A stretch of DNA of 64,000 nt from Liolophura sinensis (taxonomy: Eukaryota; Mollusca; Polyplacophora; Chitonida; Chitonidae). The notes under the pieces are model-generated. The model made no database searches. It saw only the letters and a list, made by a program, of their open reading frames with translations, and was not told the origin of the DNA. Position 1 is the first letter of the stretch. Each line of letters begins with the position of its first letter. The position numbers and the translations under genes were made by a program. The DNA lies in the NCBI RefSeq assembly GCF_032854445.1, contig NC_088300.1, forward strand, positions 48,270,984 to 48,334,983, in the 5' to 3' direction. Below are positions 48,601-59,100 of the stretch, piece after piece.

Positions 48601-51600
48601 CAGTTGTACACTCACCTGGTCCTCCAGTAATAACTGACACTGGTCGGTTCACACCTGCAGTTTGCCACTGAACAGTACAGTTGAGCACTCACCTGATCCT
48701 CTAGTAACTGCTGACACTGGTGAGTTCACACCTGCAGTTTGTCACTGACCATTACAGTTGTACACTCACTTGGTCCTGTCTTAATTGCTGAGACTCACTT
48801 GGTCCTGTGTTAATTGCTGAGACTGGTCTGTTACCGCCCGTAGTTTGCCACTGACCAGCACAGTTGTACACTCACCTGGTCCTCCAGTAATAACTGACAC
48901 TGGTCAGTTCACACCTGCAGTTTGCCACTGAACAGTACAGTTGAGCACTCACCTGATCCTCTAGTAACTGCTGACACTGGTCAGTTAACACCTGTAGTTT
49001 GTCTTTAACCAGTCTTTCACATGCCTCCTTCTGTTCTATCACGCTCACTTTACACAGCTCCTGAAAAAAAGTTGGGGAAGTCAGTGAGTGGTCAGAGATG
49101 TGTTTTATCAAGCAACAAGATTCATTTATTTCTCTCTATTTATTTGTTGTTCAACCTCAGATTTATAAAGGAAACAGGGGTGCCCGAGTCACTTACCGAC
49201 CTTCGTCTGATACCTCACAAGCCTCCTGATTCAAAGTCATGGCAGAAAATATGATAACTGGACTGTTTAACATGATTAAGGTGACTACACATACAAGTTA
49301 AGCCTACCCAACACACAAATTTAAATTCAAGTTGATGTATGAATGGATGATGAGAACCAATGAATGAGACAGATCACAATGCAATTCCTTACCTTGTACT
49401 CTTCTACTATCACAGCTAATGCATCCATCCCTGCTTTCCTCATCGCTTCCAATTCAGACATATGCCTTTTCTAAAAAAGAAACAGACAGGAAACTTTTGA
49501 ATGAATCATTTGAATTGTAGCCATATCACAGTGACTGAGACATATGAGTATAGTTTTCTTTTCATACATTTGACATCTTTCCAATGTTTAAACCATGATT
49601 TACTCACCTGAAGTTCTTCATATTTTTCTTTTTGTTCTTCCAACTCCTTTTGGCAAGCTGCCAGATCTGAATCGACAGTCAGCTGTTTGGCACACACACT
49701 TTGTAGCTCCTGCAACATAAAAACACTATATCAAACTCTGAGTTTATCAAAAGACATGCATGCATACAGACTAAATTTAATTATTATTTTTGATTGTTAT
49801 TAGATGGCATACTCAAGAGTTTTTCACTAAGAGATTAGCCATTATCCTCATGGATGTAGCAAAGAAATTGCTTCACAATGTTTAAACTATGGCATGGAAA
49901 TTAAACAATTAGGCTTTGTGTCTTTGAATTGGAATATTGAAAATATTGATGTAGCTGTGTTCCCAAAGGTGGGAACACTTGAGCCATATTTGCCAAAGAC
50001 AAAATGTTGTCAGTGAATCAAGGACAGTACAAACCGCCCCTTGAATGTTGTCAACTAATTAAAGTCCACAAAGTCTCCTGAACAATGAGAAGAGGGGAAT
50101 ATAAAAATTGAAATCATGCCATGGAAAGAAATGGCTATGTAACATTACTCATTTGTCATTATTCAGAATGACCCATTAGCCTCTTGCCAATGCAGTCACT
50201 GTGAGTTCAATTCCAGCTCATGCTGGCTTCCTCTCCGGCCATACATGGGAAGGTCTGACAGCAACTTGCAGATGGTGGTGAGTTCCCCCAGTTTCCTCCC
50301 TCCACAATGCTTGACGCCACCATATAAGTGAAATATTCTTGAGTATTGCATAAAACATCAATGAAATAAAAAAATGAATAAATCATCATTCGGAGTACAA
50401 CAGACATCACTGCACCAATACCAAAATACACTAACAAGGCCAACTCAATCAGATTTACAATTCATGAAAAGTTTCTAATAGAAAAAAATCTGAATGTGAC
50501 GAGAATATCCCTGGCTTACCTTCTCCAGTTTATATTTCTCCTCCTTGCTTGACTGGATCTGCTGTTTGTAAAACTCAACAGATGGATCAGCACTTTTTGC
50601 TTCTGATAAATTTGATTGGTCATCGGATTCATCCTTCAGAGATGGAAATTTGAGACTTTCTAGCCAATCATCACCCGGCTTTTTAGTCTCTGCCTCCTGA
50701 GCTGTCAGCTGTAGTCCATCCTTCTGCATAACAGTCCAGATGATATACAAATTACATTTCTATCTGTTTGTTTAGCTGGGTCTTAATATCACAATAAACA
50801 GTATGTCAGCCAAGTCACAATTGTAATCTCCATTTTGCCTAATTCTAAGGGCTATATTCATCTTAGAATGGTGTTTTCAGGTTGTTTTCTTTTTCTGGAC
50901 CATAGGATGGAATCCAACTGTAAAAACTAAAGTTTCAGCACCAAGAATAATACTTTATGACATTTTTTTACTTCTAAAGCTGCGCCTTTTCAGGCAATTT
51001 TTAGGCCAACAGTATATTCCACTGGAATGTCATTCTAAAGGGAAAGGGAATGAAGTTCACATGTATCTTTTAAGCCCTCATATGCTGATACAAACAGAAG
51101 GTCCCAAGACCATAGTCTTGAAAACCAGGAAAAATTTTGCTTTCTTGGCTGAAATGTCCTATGATTTTCTGATCATATCATGTTTGATAATCATTGATAA
51201 CTTTATTTTTCCCTTCATTTTCATTTCACACCACTAATAATTTGTTGCCTTCACGATTTATTGGTACATTTACCAAAATATCGTAACAGTAACTAAGTGA
51301 TAATAAATGTCATATGCGCACTTGTGTTCTGATAAAAACCTCCATAAGCTTACCACAATTGGGCTCTCCATGGCCTGTAGCACGCTACTGAGGGGAGGTA
51401 ACTCTGCATTCCCTGAGGCATTGGGCTGCACAGTCTCTGACCTGGAGACTGGCTGCTCTAAGTGCGAAGCATTAGTATCAGTCGTCTGTCCTGTTAGCCC
51501 AACCCCAGTGTTTGTGTCAACAGGAGCTGGGAACAGTTAACAATATACACTTGAAGTACAACGCAGTTTAAGCTCTACATCTCTACAAGTCAGAGATTTC

Positions 51601-52882
51601 ATATGGTAGCACAAGTTTTACTTTAATACCTCCAGTACACAACTACCCACAAATCCTATTCCATGGTTTCAACTTATTACTTTTTTTTTTTTGGCATAGC
51701 TTGAAGCAGTGGAATTACCTGGAGCTCGAGTGTGAAACTGTAAACTGAACTATTATTATAGATGAAGAATACAATATATGATTTACAGAACACCACATTT
51801 TTTCTATTTCAACTACATGCTTGTTAACAAAAGTTTACTTTATATGTTCACACTTCTAAAATCAATCTACTTCTTCTGTTTGGCACCGGCCCGATGGCAC
51901 AGTGGGTAGAGCGTCCACTTCGGGAGCAGTATATTCAGGGTCAATCCTGGGTCGGGTCACACCAAAGACTTTAAAAGAGGAGGTTGTAGTTTCCCTGCTT
52001 GGTATTCAACATTAAGGGATCAACAAATGGTTGACCCGTATCAGTATAATGGTTCGGGTAGGGTGGCTTACTTGCCTTCGGTAAGTCATCTCAATGAAGT
52101 AGCACTAGACAAAAGAGTGGTGGAAATTTGTCCTGCAACAAGGCACATTGCACGTCCATGCACTCTAAGGACTCCTTCGTTGTCATAAAAATTGTTAAGT
52201 ATGATATTAAACCCCAAGCACTCACTCAATCACTCTTCTGTTTGGTTAATTATCTTTTCATGACTAAGCAACGCTTTATGAAAGCAACTAAAGACAGACC
52301 GTGAACTGGTCTCGGTGTTTTGCCTAGTTAAGTGTTATGACTCTGTTTAAATATACATGGTGTGTCTGGTTTAAAACACAAAAGGCCTACATGATTTACA
52401 AGAATTAAAAAATTTGATTAATTTGGCCTTTAACAGTCAATTCGCAAAATGTCTCCCCAACCCTGAGTATCGGTATCAACTGAGCTTCAACTGAGGCTCC
52501 TTACACAAGAGTTGGTAGTAATTACTTCATGTTATCTTACCTGATGTGAACACAGCCCATGGGGATGTACTAGCAGCGATGGGGGCAGCCACCCCAGAGA
52601 CAGTGGGCTCTGCTGCCTAGTAGACAAAAACATACATGGTGTCAAGATGCTATGCTGTATAAAATGTTCATACTTTGAAGTCTCACTCATATACTTCTTA
52701 CACTGTATTTGGCAAGGTGTCCGTATTACATTAACATAGATAATAATCTGAAAATTACACAGGTAACTAAATGGTAGCAATTAATTGACAGCCTACATTA
52801 TGTTTCACTTCAAACCAAGGACTTTGCAAACTTTACTTGCCTCAAAGCCACCAAACTCTCCAAAATCATCATCTTCATCCAT
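42526..52882 (-). CDS. CCDC91: CCDC91 (p56, GGA-binding partner), complete, 13 coding exons
   Basis: Coiled-coil accessory protein of the trans-Golgi network; the vertebrate protein binds GGA and gamma-adaptin ear domains through an N-terminal acidic FGGFE motif. Exons on the minus strand, in order: 52882-52841, 52616-52541, 51526-51354, 50723-50520, 49709-49608, 49470-49393, 49060-48953, 47249-47157, 46786-46718, 45559-45473, 44895-44806, 44078-43965, 42651-42526. They join to 453 aa; the human protein is about 441. Residues 1-14 are MDEDDDFGEFGGFE followed by AAEP, matching the human DDDDFGGFEAAE start. Residues 15-110 are low-complexity. From about 140 to 425 it is continuous coiled coil, with MRKAGMDALAVIVEEYK and KTKAEMMDYIQDQKR matching human. 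The end, RSRQLSSLQLFLESAKAQ, matches the human RQRSLSSLELFL region. All introns after exon 3 are phase 0. Intron 1 has a GC donor. Confidence 0.95.
42699..42850 (-). mobile_element. SINE family 1, truncated, in CCDC91 intron 12
   Basis: TTTATTTATCCGTTTGATTG, CACTTATATGACGGCAGCC and CTTCCCACGTTTGGCCGG match the family. It sits only ~50 bp upstream of the last CCDC91 exon, same strand as the gene. Confidence 0.88.
43965..44078 (-). CDS. CCDC91: CCDC91 exon 12
   Basis: A 114-bp, phase 0/0 exon. It encodes ATLRKVMDADSQKSRDIIRE and TAEKTKAEMMDYIQDQKR, matching the human region AVKRTRDELIEYIKEQKR. Confidence 0.93.
44806..44895 (-). CDS. CCDC91: CCDC91 exon 11
   Basis: A 90-bp, phase 0/0 exon after acceptor gttgttgtag. 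It encodes ALLAETMEERFGGMKMAVLD and DLAVKQKESE. Confidence 0.9.
45068..45287 (-). mobile_element. SINE family 1, in CCDC91 intron 10, with internal deletion
   Basis: Tail, centre (GGAGAAACCCACGACCATCC) and head (GCTAACCACTAGGCCCTG on the + strand) are present, but ~50 bp between tail and centre are missing. Confidence 0.85.
45473..45559 (-). CDS. CCDC91: CCDC91 exon 10
   Basis: An 87-bp, phase 0/0 exon after acceptor atatttaag. It encodes EIKESNEKVLMASIERLRSE and GKTISGEQK; coiled coil. Confidence 0.88.
46075..46150 (-). mobile_element. Possible SINE family 2 fragment
   Basis: TTTTTAAAGTGTTAGGTATGA followed by CCCGACCCGGGTTTGATCCC is the reverse complement of the family 2 box B region (GGGTCAATCCTGGGTCGGGTC). 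Short and decayed. Confidence 0.5.
46278..46370 (-). mobile_element. SINE family 1 fragment in CCDC91 intron 9
   Basis: TTTATTTATTTGTCTGGTGT followed by GGCCAGCATTATGATGGGAG and GAAACCGGGCACAGCC. Confidence 0.85.
46718..46786 (-). CDS. CCDC91: CCDC91 exon 9
   Basis: A 69-bp, phase 0/0 exon. It encodes SRFDTAIEEEKKSLREVVST and AIE; coiled coil. Confidence 0.9.
47157..47249 (-). CDS. CCDC91: CCDC91 exon 8
   Basis: A 93-bp, phase 0/0 exon. It encodes HSRLQTSLEEDRLKQESVLA and EALSNQQAAQQ, comparable with human HQRLLEMLDTEKELLKEKI. Confidence 0.9.
47770..48950 (-). repeat. Tandem array of CCDC91 exon-7 ends plus donor (260-bp higher-order repeat)
   Basis: The hexamer GATCCT within the exon-end copies recurs at 48175, 48435, 48695 and, in the true exon, at 48955: exactly 260 bp each time. 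Each 260-bp unit holds three ~77-bp subunits and one 29-bp piece. Each subunit resembles the last ~50 bp of exon 7 (CTGCAGGTGT to GAGGATCAG) followed by gtgagtg. More divergent copies occur at 47770-47910. The copies read TGA where the exon reads TTA, so they do not encode the protein. Confidence 0.92.
48953..49060 (-). CDS. CCDC91: CCDC91 exon 7, source of the intronic exon-end array
   Basis: A 108-bp, phase 0/0 exon between ttttttcag and GATCAG|gtgagt. It encodes ELCKVSVIEQKEACERLVKD and KLQVLTDQCQQLLEDQ. Its last ~50 bp and the donor are copied many times in the downstream intron (47770-48950). Confidence 0.92.
49393..49470 (-). CDS. CCDC91: CCDC91 exon 6 (best conserved)
   Basis: A 78-bp, phase 0/0 exon. 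It encodes KRHMSELEAMRKAGMDALA and VIVEEYK, closely matching human KQELEDMRKAGHEALSIIVDEYK. This exon was decisive for the identification. Confidence 0.95.
49608..49709 (-). CDS. CCDC91: CCDC91 exon 5
   Basis: A 102-bp, phase 0/0 exon. It encodes ELQSVCAKQLTVDSDLAACQ and KELEEQKEKYEELQ, a coiled-coil heptad pattern resembling human RYKELQEKHKQE. Confidence 0.9.
50165..50386 (+). mobile_element. SINE family 1 in CCDC91 intron 4, antisense to the gene
   Basis: AATGACCCATTAGCCTCTTG, box B region GTGAGTTCAATTCCAGC, centre and tail GTGAAATATTCTTGAGTATT, ending AATAAAAAAATGAATAAAT. The first ~45 bp of the head are missing. Confidence 0.88.
50520..50723 (-). CDS. CCDC91: CCDC91 exon 4
   Basis: A 204-bp, phase 0/0 exon. 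It encodes KDGLQLTAQEAETKKPGDDW, LESLKFPSLKDESDDQSN and YKQQIQSSKEEKYKLEK, where the coiled coil begins. Confidence 0.9.
51354..51526 (-). CDS. CCDC91: CCDC91 exon 3
   Basis: A 173-bp exon between actgttcccag and GTG|gtaagc. It encodes a low-complexity Thr/Asn/Ser linker, APVDTNTGVGLTGQTTDTNA through LPPLSSVLQAMESPIV. Support comes from the splice sites and phase rather than strong similarity. Confidence 0.85.
51884..52233 (+). mobile_element. tRNA-derived SINE (family 2) with perfect 12-bp target-site duplication
   Basis: The head contains GATGGCACAGTGGGTAGAGC (box A-like) and GGGTCAATCC (box B-like). The 3' end is AAACCCCAAGCACTCACTCA. TCTTCTGTTTGG flanks it at 51872-51883 and 52234-52245. 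It is in CCDC91 intron 2. The intact duplication points to a fairly recent insertion. Confidence 0.92.
52541..52616 (-). CDS. CCDC91: CCDC91 exon 2
   Basis: A 76-bp exon after acceptor ttgtctactag; donor TCAG|gtaaga. It encodes AAEPTVSGVAAPIAASTSPW and AVFTS. AAE completes the FGGFEAAE motif shared with human CCDC91, and PWA(V/A)F recalls the human PWAAF. Confidence 0.9.
52841..52882 (-). CDS. CCDC91: CCDC91 exon 1: GGA-ear-binding motif, start codon
   Basis: It encodes MDEDDDFGEFGGFE, with ATG at 52882-52880. The donor is GAG|GCAAGT, a GC splice site; only this site gives the open frame FGGFE|AAEP. Upstream 5' UTR runs to an apparent acceptor near 52928, so a further noncoding exon is likely. 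Confidence 0.9.
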
Positions 52883-55800
52883 AACTCACACCCTGATTGT
52901 TGTCTGATCACTCGTGTGACGGCTGACTACAATGTAAAGATGGAGAGACACACATCAATAAGTATAAGAATATATCCAAAATGTGTCAGGTCAGACCTCT
53001 AACACTTGAACAACAACAGGAACCATTTTCCTGGCGGGATCCAGTGTAATGCAAGGCATTTGGTCAGGTGCATGTCCATTTCCACTGGTAATCCCAATTT
53101 TACTAATTTAGGTTTTCCTGTCTTTGGTCGTCTTTGTATCATTTTTTTCCCACCATGAAGTTCACAATAAATGCAATGCCACCTTTACGCTGCAAATTGT
53201 TAATACCGTTACTACAATTATGCATGCTGATCTATACATTTTTCATCAATGAAGCTTTTTTTATTAACCCAACCAAAGACAGTGTCTATCCTCAGTCACA
53301 GTGACACGTCACATTGGTTTACAGTTTGCCGTTTTGTCTCTTAAACAAATTACAATTTTAGACAATGATGTTATTATGCTACATACGTCTGAGAAGCTAG
53401 AGAGTGGGCGAGTGTTTATTCTTGCTTCCCTCAGTTCACAGACACTTAAGGTTGCATGGGGTCTCTAGCTGCCCACAGATCGAGGTTGAACAGCCATATG
53501 GCTATGGTGTATTCAAATACTTCTCAACCTGCATGTACCCAGTATACTGTCTAATGGCTACAGATCATGGCGCTGAAGTGATCATTTTACACTATCATGT
53601 TTGAAATTGGATACTATTACTATCAGTATTATACCTATATGATGAACAATCACCACTCGCACCGGCACTCGTAGTCCAATTTGGTCAACGATATGACGTG
53701 TCATGCAGTATGTGTTGAGAGAGCAGACTGAATTTATGAGAGAATTACGAGTAGATAAGAACTCATGTGTCGTATAGTATACAGTGTTGTATGGGTGAAA
53801 TGGGATTGTGCCTTGACAGGTTGGAGGGCTTTTGATATTTTCAAGGCGTTGGCTTCACGGTTGATAAACGAAAGGTAATTATATGGCTAGCTATTTCGAA
53901 AACTTACAGCTGTGCAAAAATGTACAGCAAGGGGAGCTGATAATGTGAGGACCTGTGACTATGCGTCCCACTGCCTGGCGCTGTTCAGTTCACCACTTGT
54001 CCCGACGCTGCAGCGCATCGAAAACAACGTGGAGAAACCTCTCCAACTTTGTAAAATCCAAACCGACTTAAAGACATTATCTTAAAGACTTTAGAAACAG
54101 CTTCAGCATCGAATTCGATCAAATGAACAATCTGAAAAGATCTCATTTAGTTCGGTTTAGCATGACATCATTCATATTTGGAAAAAGGTTAAAATAAAGT
54201 CAGATAAAACAGGAGAATTTTTTCAAAAACAGAAAGTAGGTCATATTATTATGTCAGTTTATACATGGAATGTTTACGGTGTTCCTTTGGAACGATAGAA
54301 AATACCCTCCAGAATATTTCCCATATAACAAAACCACCATCCTGTTTTAAAAGGTCTTAAAATCCGACGAAACATCCAGTAATACAATTATCAAAAAAAA
54401 TGTAATATGCATTAGTTTCTCTTGAAACTAAAGATGCACCCATAGCAATAAAATACTTTTTGCGAGTATCTCACTTAAAGATCTTTCACCGCGTTTTACC
54501 GGGTTATTTTTTCGACAGGAAATTTAGAAGCGGGCGAAAAGGAAAGAATGAGAAAGAGAAAAACCGGGTATTTATATGCAGATATTCTATATGAATTATT
54601 GAGTAAATGAGCAGTGGATCCCAAGATCGAAATGTTGACGCATTCATTCAAGGTTTAAGGCATGCATATTAACGAAAACGTATTTTATCTCGATCGAAAG
54701 TTCAAACGTAATGATAAACAACACGGACTGAAAATGAGTGAAGTGTCAGCTGTAACTTGAAGTTTTACAACAACAACAACGCAACATTCAGCGCGAATGT
54801 ATCTAAGTATCTCTTGTCCATCAAGAGGAACTGATAGTATGTTATAATGCCCTAGCATTTTCATCCACTGTAGTGTGATTGGCCATATTTTGCGTGATTG
54901 GTCTGCTGATTTAGATATCCCTACATGTTTGCTAATGCTATTATCACCGGATGGAGCAATACATCGTTGTATTTGATTTACTTGGAGTAGTGTCAGAGTT
55001 CTGCCAACTGGCACCTCAGGCATTTTTCTCGTGTCTCCTGTCAAAGTACAGGCCAACACAAATATGTAAACTACAGTTTCAGCGGCCTTACCTTCATTCC
55101 ATAGGAGTGAGCCGACTTCGAAGATCATCATCCTGAGTTAAAGTCCCTGCCCATCATGATGGCTGTGGTGAATGTAAACAGTGTCGCCTCCCATGTGTGG
55201 AGAGTTCCTACCGAAACCACCTTAATGTAGTTCATTTTGAAGCCTACAACTGCCACTACATTTCACCGAAACGGATGAGAACTACAAGCCACAAAAATGG
55301 TCCACCTTTGTGGTCAAAAGATGCTAACGCAGTTCTGTAAAATTGTAAAAAGGGCCGAATGCTACAAAAGTCACTAGTCATTGTTTATGTACAGGACATG
55401 GCCAAAATTACAGGGGAGATGATCTTCGAGACGAGCAGGCTGTTTAGGAATAAAGGGAGGTTGCCAAAATTGTGATGTGCATATTTGTCCAGGTCTGTAC
55501 TTTCGCAGGAGACACAAGATAAATGTCTGAGTGCAAGTTGTTTTTGTTCATCTGTTCACCATGAAATTTTGTTCATCTGTTCAGGTACTCGATGTTGAAG
55601 TCCATAGACTGATTTTCAGTCAGTGTAAGATGCAAGTTTTCTGACTTGATGGATCCACATTTATTCTGTCCAAGTGATTTCCAAAGCTTTCTCAAGAGAA
55701 CAGGAGATAAATCTGTGATTTGTTTTCTTTATAGATTTTTCTTGTACAGATTTATCCATATCCAATCATTTTGGTTTGAGGCACTGATGACATGTTGTTG

Positions 55801-56079
55801 CCAGGGAGATAATCACATTGTCAGGGGAGGCACATGTACATTACTGCCTGTTATACAATTGCCTCCCCTTACAATAAAAACTTGGGAAGTGAGAAGATTG
55901 CTAACAGCGGCCCAAAAATAGAGTGGGTTAACTTGATACCAAAGATTAATTTTCACTTGGCCTGATGGCATTATGCGCCCAAACTAATCAGGCTGGATTG
56001 TAAGTAACTAGTATATTGAAAAATATGATCATATTCCAGGAAAAAAAGTTTAGTTGTCATAAAAATTTGTTTCATTCAG
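52883..56079. other. Head-to-head intergenic / 5' region between CCDC91 and the unrecognised gene
   Basis: CCDC91 5' UTR runs to an acceptor-like site near 52928. A CpG-richer stretch at 53940-54060 may hold its upstream noncoding exon and promoter. Around 55.0-55.5 kb there are zinc-finger-like open segments that look like decayed transposase. No firm exon was found. Confidence 0.45.
55450..55527 (+). pseudogene. Possible decayed piggyBac-type C-terminal zinc finger
   Basis: GGCQNCDVHICPGLYFRRRH ends at a stop soon after. It resembles the C-x2-C-x4-C-x4-F-x3-H end of piggyBac-family transposases, with a Cys replaced by Tyr. A related segment (GLYFDRRHEK) is on the opposite strand at 55020-55055. 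Short and degenerate, so the call is tentative. Confidence 0.3.
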
Positions 56080-56106
56080 GAAAGGCTCTCAAAACCATCA
56101 TCGTTG
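56080..56106 (+). CDS. Microexon (27 nt) of the unrecognised gene
   Basis: Flanked by tttcattcag and TTG|gtaaga. It reads KGSQNHHR in the only frame that stays open through the next two exons. The upstream exon would have to end in phase 2 and was not found. Confidence 0.5.
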
Positions 56107-59100
56107 GTAAGATTTTGTGGAAATTTCTTTATGTATGGTCACAATATCACTTTTAAAGTTTGGGATCAGAACCTTCAATTTTGTTCTTTTTATGGCCGTA
56201 TAAACATTACAATATCACTTTATTTCCTTGCAGGGAACACAGTATTCAGATAACAAAGTTCATCAAATCTGAAGATAACCAAGGTATGTAGTGAATTAAA
56301 AAAGTATGCGCTTCTTTAGTTTTTACCTCGAGAAAATATGTGTATTGAGCCTTTGTAAGGTCACTTTGATACTCGTAAGGAAAATGAGTGTGACGCGATC
56401 ATGTTCAAGTATTGAAGTTAAGTCTGGGAAACAGTTGTCAGTGTCAGAACGGGCACAAATGAGTAATAAGTACATGTATGTCTACTGGCAGTAGAAATTA
56501 TTTATGTGCCTAAATGCAAGTTGCTCTCAAAATAAAGGTCTCCCTAGATGATTACCTAGCAATGACTGAAACCAACAGGGAACTGTTGGATTTGGGATTA
56601 GATGTGTTAAAACACATGGTTCACAAATGTCATTTGGCTGACTCTCTGTTTTGTGATTAGTGTAACCCATCTCTGTTGGAGTGTTGTGTGAGTCAAAGAT
56701 GAGTCTGAGGATGATCTATGGAGAAACATAGATGGCTTCTACTGACAATACCACAGATTCCGCTGTCACTTCCTGGTGGACATACACAGGAGGATTGGCA
56801 AGTTTGTTTTTGTGGTCGTGGACTGTCTGTGTGCCTATTCTTGTAAGGAATAAAGTTGGATTTGACTTCTTTTTGTTTGTGTATCACATATTTGGCGGAG
56901 ACCCTACTATATTCCTATATTTCACATATTTTCCTGAACCACCTATTTTTTCATATATTTGTTCAAAAATTCCTACATTTCCTGTACTTTTACCAAAAAC
57001 CAACTCAAAAATCCCTGTCACTGTCCACCATTTTGCTGCTTTTTAACTTGCCTGCACAAAGTCCTTGTAGACTACATCAGGAACATATGTCATAGTCATG
57101 ACATTTGTATTAAACAACATAGTAAATCAAAGCAATACTTCTACTATCATAGTAGGGCCAAAATTAAAATGTTATAATTGATGTTAAGCGACCAACCTTT
57201 CAAAAAGACCCCCGACCAAAATTCTTTTTTCATGTTTTTACGAATACCAAACTGTTTTATTTCATATAATTTTTTATTTTTTATTTTATGGCCAATCATT
57301 TGAAATGTCACTGTTTATACTGGTGACAGGCACTCTCCAAGACATAAAGTTTCCAAAAATCCGGTCTAAGGATGGCTTATATTTACTAATATGCGGAGAC
57401 CGTTGCCATCCTTATAGCCTGGAGGACATATGCACCCGATCATAACGTATTTGTATTCAGCTACTTCATCGGCAAAACTCTCTGCATATGCCATCCTTAA
57501 TATCCAGATCCACTTAATACGTGGTCTGTCCGCAAGCTAAGACATTTATGCACCTTGTGCAATCATTGACACTGGCTCTTATTTGATATTTCCTCAGAAA
57601 ATCTCAGTCGAATTCGAAACTAAGGTCTGCTTTGAGCTACTCACCGCATGATGCCGTTTACCCGATTAACCTAAATTGGTACGTCAATTACACAGAAGTG
57701 TATTGAGAATTTGACATCATGTAAAATTATATCACGATGTTATTTAACTATCCCGCGGGGCGGGTCAATGGAAAAAAACACATCTAATTGGTCAGTGTTG
57801 AAATCGGTAAGCTGTCAGTTACCTGTAGACATTTTTGCACACGTGACTCAGTCCTATGCATGGCAATGGTCTGTCACAACAGTGCGAGAACGAGGTCAGA
57901 AGGCATGGTGTGTCTAATTTGGGAAACTTTGCCGAAATGTGTTTTCTGCATTGAACTGAAGGTACCCCATTTGATAATGCGCGAAAATAGAATTCTTCTG
58001 AAATGGGAGGAGAGTTTCGATTGTAACGAAATAACATGTGCATAAAACGTGGCAAACTCAACTTTTATTTTGCAAGAGCTTGACGACTGATATTTACCAA
58101 GCAGACTTATATCGCTGAAACACCTTTGTATGCCCATTTGTGAAATTTATTTACGGGCTGTGAATGAACAACACATAATTTTGAGGATGGCTTGATGGCG
58201 GTCAATTTTTGGGGGGTGGAAGAAACCACTATGGTAAATCAAACACATAATGTTCTTATATGCACTCCATGTTGGTGGAAGGCAAGTGGCCTTCAATAAA
58301 CTTCAGATTCCACAAATGGTCACACCAGAATTTTGGACCATTTATTGTCACCAAGGCCACACAAGCAGTCAGAATGAGGAGAATATAAATTTCCTATCTG
58401 TGGCTCGTTTTGAACCCACATCCCAAGTTTCCTAGCTAACTGTTGAAAGACAAGTGTTTTAAACCAATATACCATTGTTGCCTGATGTATAACTCAACAT
58501 GAATGGTAATGTTAAGGATGATGTTGGTATCTGAAAAGTTCTTTATGCATTAGGGTGAAGTTATGCATTCATGCTGCTTCTACAGGCGAGCTCTTGTACA
58601 TTACCAATTTTTTTTATTTATGTACAGATATTACATGTTTCTTTATACTTTGCTGTTACACCGTAAGTCCTAGGGGGTCAAATTTGGCCATGCACCAGCT
58701 CACTTTTTTCACAGGTCACCAAAGCAATAAAAAGGTGCAAACTGTATGTGTGCTGTTCTCTATTCAGGATAAGAACATACTGGTCATGATGGTCACAGTG
58801 GTGGCCTTAACCAACGATCAGTCACTCTGCAGCAGAAAAATTAATTTAAATCCTAGTTTTCATTTGACTCCAAGTTTTTAATGAAACTTTGTTTGATGCT
58901 CTCTTTTGCAGTATTTACCTTTACATTCTCATTACCTCTATTTCAGTATGTGCTGAGTGGAAAGCGAGTAACCAAGCAAGAAAGAGGAAGGAGTCATTGA
59001 TTTGCCTAGCACCAGGTGTATCAGAAGTGGAAAACAGGACACTGAGGAAGAGCAACAGGTTGAACAAAGTTACAGATCTGCTGAAACAGGACACTAAGCT

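Noticed and set aside
47770-48950. CRISPR-like or satellite array
   Set aside because: Units are unequal and derive from the adjacent exon; there are no unique spacers, and the genome is eukaryotic.
49021-49254. 77-codon plus-strand frame over CCDC91 exon 7
   Set aside because: It is antisense to a well-supported coding exon.
54685-55131. 148-codon minus-strand frame
   Set aside because: No recognisable domain, biased valine run, and it overlaps a region that looks like decayed transposon sequence.
58889-58946. Start of the giant reading frame before 58947
   Set aside because: It begins with TTG rather than ATG, reads a hydrophobic stretch typical of a translated polypyrimidine tract, and contains the acceptor.
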